A DNA stretch of 64,000 nt, taken from contig CANILH010000005.1 of assembly GCA_947468665.1 (NCBI GenBank), positions 1 through 64,000 of the forward strand, in the 5' to 3' direction. The translations under genes were made by a program, and so were the position numbers. This document shows, one piece after another, positions 60,231 to 64,000 of the stretch. The notes beneath the pieces were generated by a model. That model made no database searches and was not told the origin of the DNA. It saw nothing but the letters and a program-made list of their open reading frames with translations. This stretch comes from Oligoflexales bacterium (lineage in GTDB: Bacteria; Bdellovibrionota_B; Oligoflexia; Oligoflexales; RGVZ01). Within the stretch, counting starts at the first letter, position 1; each line of letters begins with the position of its first letter.

Positions 60231-60717
60231 GAATTTTTTTGCGGCCGTCACAAGCTTCTTTGTCGAGACAACGCCCAAAAAGATCCAATCGGTGAGTTTT
60301 GAGCTCCATACCGTATTTTTCGGCGATCGCTTCCTGAAGCGCCTCAATCTCATGGTCCTCAAATTCCACAACATTCCGGCACTCAACACAGATCAAGTGG
60401 TCGTGGTGGCTATCGGGATGAGCAACCTCAAAGACAGAGCGCCCGTCCTGAAAAGACTTCTGCTCTATCAGACCAGCTTCCGTCAAAAGATTCAGCGTCC
60501 GGTAAATGGTGGCGAGACCCACGTCATGACCTTCGGCATTGACCTGTCGATGCAGCTCGTCAGCATCCACATGAGAGTCGATTGAGAGAAAATGGTGGAC
60601 AATCACCCGTCGTTGCTGGGTTTGCTTAAGCCCCATGCGTTCAAGGTACTGGTCGAGACCTTCCCAAAACCACGCGAACCCTGGTGTTTCATTTTTAGGC
60701 ATAACATCTCTGTTCAA
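60223..60717 (-). CDS. fur: Fur-family regulator
   Basis: GLATIYRTLNLL, HPDSHHDHLICVEC. Confidence 0.9.
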   Translation of the reverse strand: MNRDVMPKNETPGFAWFWEGLDQYLERMGLKQTQQRRVIVHHFLSIDSHVDADELHRQVNAEGHDVGLATIYRTLNLLTEAGLIEQKSFQDGRSVFEVAHPDSHHDHLICVECRNVVEFEDHEIEALQEAIAEKYGMELKTHRLDLFGRCLDKEACDGRKKILT

Positions 60718-60855
60718 AACTTTGGATAATTACCGGAAATTTAAGGCCAATTCAGAGTATAGACAACTCCGACAAGGCTCAGCAAGGCTAAATCCCCAAA
60801 ACAGACCTCCGAACCGCAAAAGACATTTGGAAGAACGTGGGATTTCCATTACATT

Positions 60856-60887
60856 TCTGAGACTTAAATTTAAAGTCTGAGACTTAA
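60856..60887 (+). promoter_or_regulatory. Paired 12-bp direct repeat TCTGAGACTTAA upstream of lpd
   Basis: Exact copies at 60856-60867 and 60876-60887, 20-bp spacing. Confidence 0.4.
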
Positions 60888-60929
60888 GCTCTCGACCGTT
60901 GTTGAATTTTTATAGGAGCCATCCGCACT

Positions 60930-62324
60930 ATGTCTACCCAATCCTTTGATCTTGTCGTTATCGGCTCCGGACCCGGCGGTTATGTTGGTGCGATTCGCGC
61001 TGCTCAACTCGGACTTAAAGTCGCTCTTATCGAGAAGTTTCCTCATCTTGGCGGGACCTGCCTCAACGTCGGCTGTATCCCCACCAAGGCACTGCTTGAG
61101 AGCGCTAAGACGTGGGACAAACTACAACACCTGAAAGAACTCGGATTTGACGCCGGAAGCCCCAAATTCCAGTGGGACAAGATCATGGGTCGCAAAGACA
61201 AGATCGTCGACGACCAGCGCAAGGGTCTTCGTTTCCTCATGAAGAAAAACAAAATCGAGACCTTCGAGGGCCATGGTCGCATCGCGGGTAAAGGCAAAGT
61301 CAACGTGACCTTAAACGACGGCAAGGCCGCTACCCTTGAGACCCGCAACATCATGGTCGCCACCGGAAGCCGCGTGCGCCAGCTGCCATTCGCCAAAACC
61401 AACGGCAAGGGCATCATGAACTCTGACGACGTGTTGTTCATCACTGAAGTCCCTAAGTCCATGGCCATTATCGGCGGTGGCGTCGTCGGCATCGAGTTCG
61501 CTAGTCTTTTTTCTCGCTTCGGCACCCAAGTCACCGTATTGGAAGCTGCCCCACAGATCCTGCCATTTGAGGACGAAGAAACTGTTAAGGAACTTGTACG
61601 CTGCGTCAAAAAACAAGGCGTCGCCATCGAGACCGGCGCGAAAATCACGGCCATTGAGGACAAAGGCAAAGCAGGCGTTGTTCTGACCACCGCGGAAGGC
61701 AGCCGGACATTTGAGAAGGTCCTGGTATCGATCGGCCGCGAGCCCGTCACCGATGACATTGGACTTAATACCGTCGGCATAACCACAGACCGTGGCGTTA
61801 TTAAAGTCGATCTCGCGACCTATAAGACGTCAGCCGACGGCATTTATGCCATCGGTGATGTCATCCCGACTCCGATGCTTGCTCACACGGCGAGTGCCGA
61901 GGCGTGCCACTGCGCTGAGGTCATCGGCGGCAAGAACCCGCACAAAGTACACTACGAGTCCAACCCAAGCGCCGTCTACACTTACCCTGAGATCGCCTCT
62001 ATCGGCATGACTGAGAAGACTCTCAAAGAAAAAAACATCGAGTACAAAGTCGGAAAATTCCCGTTCAGCCCCATGGCCCGCGCCAAAATCGAGGATTCCA
62101 CCGATGGCTTCGTGAAGATATTGTTCGAGCCAAAATACCGCGAGCTCCTGGGCGTTCATATTGTCCACGCCCGCGCCACCGAGATGATCGCTGAATTCTC
62201 CCTTGGGAAACTTCTTGAAACCACAGTTGATGAAATTGCCCACACCATTCACCCTCACCCCACACTGAGTGAGACGATCATGGAAGCCGCTCATGCTGCT
62301 CTGGGCTCCGCCATTCACATGTAA
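60930..62324 (+). CDS. lpd: Dihydrolipoyl dehydrogenase
   Basis: GSGPGGYVGAIRAAQLG, GGTCLNVGCIPTKALL, HPHPTLSE. Confidence 0.97.
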   Translation: MSTQSFDLVVIGSGPGGYVGAIRAAQLGLKVALIEKFPHLGGTCLNVGCIPTKALLESAKTWDKLQHLKELGFDAGSPKFQWDKIMGRKDKIVDDQRKGLRFLMKKNKIETFEGHGRIAGKGKVNVTLNDGKAATLETRNIMVATGSRVRQLPFAKTNGKGIMNSDDVLFITEVPKSMAIIGGGVVGIEFASLFSRFGTQVTVLEAAPQILPFEDEETVKELVRCVKKQGVAIETGAKITAIEDKGKAGVVLTTAEGSRTFEKVLVSIGREPVTDDIGLNTVGITTDRGVIKVDLATYKTSADGIYAIGDVIPTPMLAHTASAEACHCAEVIGGKNPHKVHYESNPSAVYTYPEIASIGMTEKTLKEKNIEYKVGKFPFSPMARAKIEDSTDGFVKILFEPKYRELLGVHIVHARATEMIAEFSLGKLLETTVDEIAHTIHPHPTLSETIMEAAHAALGSAIHM

Positions 62325-62382
62325 CGCTGGCGATAGAGTGAATTCGAGTGATATTCGTGAATCGAACCGAAGCGGGAAAGAT

Positions 62383-63726
62383 ATGACGACACAAGCCACA
62401 AGCAACGTAACTGAGGTTATTTTACCATCCATGGGTGAGGGCATCGCCGAGGCTACGGTCGTTAAATGGCTCAAAAAACCGGGCGATTCCGTCGCCAAAG
62501 ACGAGCCTCTTCTTGAAGTCTCCACAGACAAAGTCGACACTGAGATACCCGCGCCAGCGTCTGGCACTCTTCTCATGACAACGGCCCTTGCGGGCGCCAC
62601 CATTGAGGTCAACTCCACCATCGGCTGGATTGGCCCCAAGGGTGCTGAGATCCCGGCTGGATCATCAACAAAAAAAACGGGAGCGTCGGCAAAGCCTGCC
62701 GCCAGACCACAAGCCGGCGCCGCCAGCCATCAGGCTCAACCAGCGGCTCACGGCGCGTCGGTCGCTCAGGGATATTTCCACGACGGCTCCGTCACCATGC
62801 GTTCGTCACCTCTTGTCCGCAAGATGGCCAAAGACCAGAATATTGATCTCAGGCGAGTCCCCGGCACAGGCCTGAGTGGCCGTATCACAAAAGATGATCT
62901 TGTCACGTGGCTCGCCAGCCCCGCAGCGTTCGCTCCCCTTGGTGTTTCGGCGACTGCTGAAAAGCCGCTTCTGGCGAAGGTGAAAACCGCCAACAACAAT
63001 GGCGTTGAGACCCTTGAGGGAGTCGCCGTACGCCGCGAAAAAATGTCCAAGATGCGCCGCCTGATTGCGGAGCATATGGTTGAAAGTGTCCGCACGTCTC
63101 CACACGTCACCACCACCTTTGAGATCGACCTCCACAAGGTCGTCGCCATGCGCGAGACGCACAAAAAATCATTCGCCGCCAAAGAAGGCTTTAACCTTAC
63201 ATTTACGCCTATTTTGATCCGCGCGGCTGTTGAGGCCATCAAAAAATTCCCGGTCGTCAACGTCTCCGTCGATGGCGATGAGGTGCTTTGGAAAGACAGC
63301 ATCAATATCGGCTGCGCGGTCGCTCTCGGATCTGCGGGCGGGGGCGGACTGATTGTCCCAGTCATCAAAAACGCCGAGAAGAAAAATCTCTCCGACATCT
63401 GCCGCAGTCTCAATGATCTCGCGACCCGCGCCCGCTCCAAGAAACTCCAAGCTGACGAGGTAATCGGCGGCACGTTCTCAGTCACCAACCCCGGCGGCTG
63501 GGGATCCATCACCTCCAATCCGATCATCAATCAGCCACAGGTCGCGATGCTTGGCATCGGGGCGATCGTTAAGCGTCCGGTTGTGATCGAGAATGACCAG
63601 ATCGTCATCCGTCCCATGATGATGGCGTCACTGACATTTGATCACCGGGTGATTGATGGTGAGGGAGGAGCCATGTGGCTCGCCGAGTACAAGAAAATAC
63701 TAGAAAATTGGTCTGAAGAGCCCTGA
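62383..63726 (+). CDS. Dihydrolipoamide acyltransferase E2, single lipoyl domain
   Basis: LPSMGEGIAEATVVKWL, EVSTDKVDTEI, C-terminal DHRVIDG. Confidence 0.94.
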   Translation: MTTQATSNVTEVILPSMGEGIAEATVVKWLKKPGDSVAKDEPLLEVSTDKVDTEIPAPASGTLLMTTALAGATIEVNSTIGWIGPKGAEIPAGSSTKKTGASAKPAARPQAGAASHQAQPAAHGASVAQGYFHDGSVTMRSSPLVRKMAKDQNIDLRRVPGTGLSGRITKDDLVTWLASPAAFAPLGVSATAEKPLLAKVKTANNNGVETLEGVAVRREKMSKMRRLIAEHMVESVRTSPHVTTTFEIDLHKVVAMRETHKKSFAAKEGFNLTFTPILIRAAVEAIKKFPVVNVSVDGDEVLWKDSINIGCAVALGSAGGGGLIVPVIKNAEKKNLSDICRSLNDLATRARSKKLQADEVIGGTFSVTNPGGWGSITSNPIINQPQVAMLGIGAIVKRPVVIENDQIVIRPMMMASLTFDHRVIDGEGGAMWLAEYKKILENWSEEP

Positions 63727-63794
63727 CAGCCCACTCCGCCGTCGAAGGTAACGCTCAAAAAAATGGCGTTACATGCGACGAGATGGTTCGCTTC

Positions 63795-63857
63795 GCTCAC
63801 CATGACGGATGCTCACCATGACGGATGCTCACCATGACGGATGCTCACCATGACGGG
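63795..63857. repeat. 16-bp tandem repeat GCTCACCATGACGGAT, about 4 copies
   Basis: Units at 63795, 63811, 63827 and partial at 63843. Confidence 0.9.
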
Positions 63858-63860
63858 CAC

Positions 63861-64000
63861 TCACGCCGCCCGCTTCGCGAAGCGGTGGCCATATTTTGCC
63901 ATGAAGGCGTCGTATTCACGCTGTGCCTTATCATGCTTATCCTCGTCGTAGACGCTATACTCAACACCTAGTTCCAGATGTCGCCTTTTGAGCTCATAAG
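63861..64000 (-). CDS. 3' end of a CDS truncated by window edge
   Basis: Open frame ...YELKRRHLELGVEYSVYDEDKHDKAQREYDAFMAKYGHRFAKRAA*. Confidence 0.55.
   Translation of the reverse strand, partial: YELKRRHLELGVEYSVYDEDKHDKAQREYDAFMAKYGHRFAKRAA

Noticed and set aside
63795-63857. CRISPR-like short repeats
   Set aside because: Head-to-tail 16-bp tandem repeat with no spacers.
1-64000. tRNA or rRNA genes
   Set aside because: No cloverleaf-like or rRNA-like segment noticed; a tRNAscan/Infernal run would be needed to exclude them.

Overview
This 64 kb window is mostly ordinary, densely packed bacterial chromosome. I infer a Gram-negative host from the many lipoboxes, an FadL-like outer-membrane protein, Prc and two-component systems; taxonomy is not determined. 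Recognisable blocks: MoxR/DUF58/VWA 'Bat-like' operon; efp-accB-accC; tmk-holB-PSP1; Ser/Thr kinase plus PEGA-like protein; SulP transporter next to an OmpR/EnvZ-type two-component system; DegT aminotransferase plus GT22-like and GT2 glycosyltransferases; prmA and ABC1/UbiB kinase; a run of overlapping lipoprotein/outer-membrane genes; transketolase; ndk; tex; mtnP; hybrid histidine kinases; prc; fur; lpd and a lipoyl E2. The least ordinary part is ~37.4-45.1 kb, a mosaic with a collapsed RluA/RluD-like pseudogene, a 120-bp diverged fragment of tkt, a frameshifted fragment of a repeat-rich surface protein, a MntA/HepT-type toxin-antitoxin pair, two DUF4143-type ATPases in convergent orientation, and a non-coding remnant shared in inverted orientation with the window start. 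Other leads: three copies of a ~35-bp-arm inverted repeat with pairing-preserving changes (28.33-28.77 kb); a perfect 16-bp hairpin enclosing the Shine-Dalgarno of an orphan gene (6998-7037); triple TGACGATT sites upstream of an OmpR-type regulator; and several unusual domain architectures. I found no tRNA, rRNA or CRISPR. All family calls were made by eye from motifs; no database search was run.
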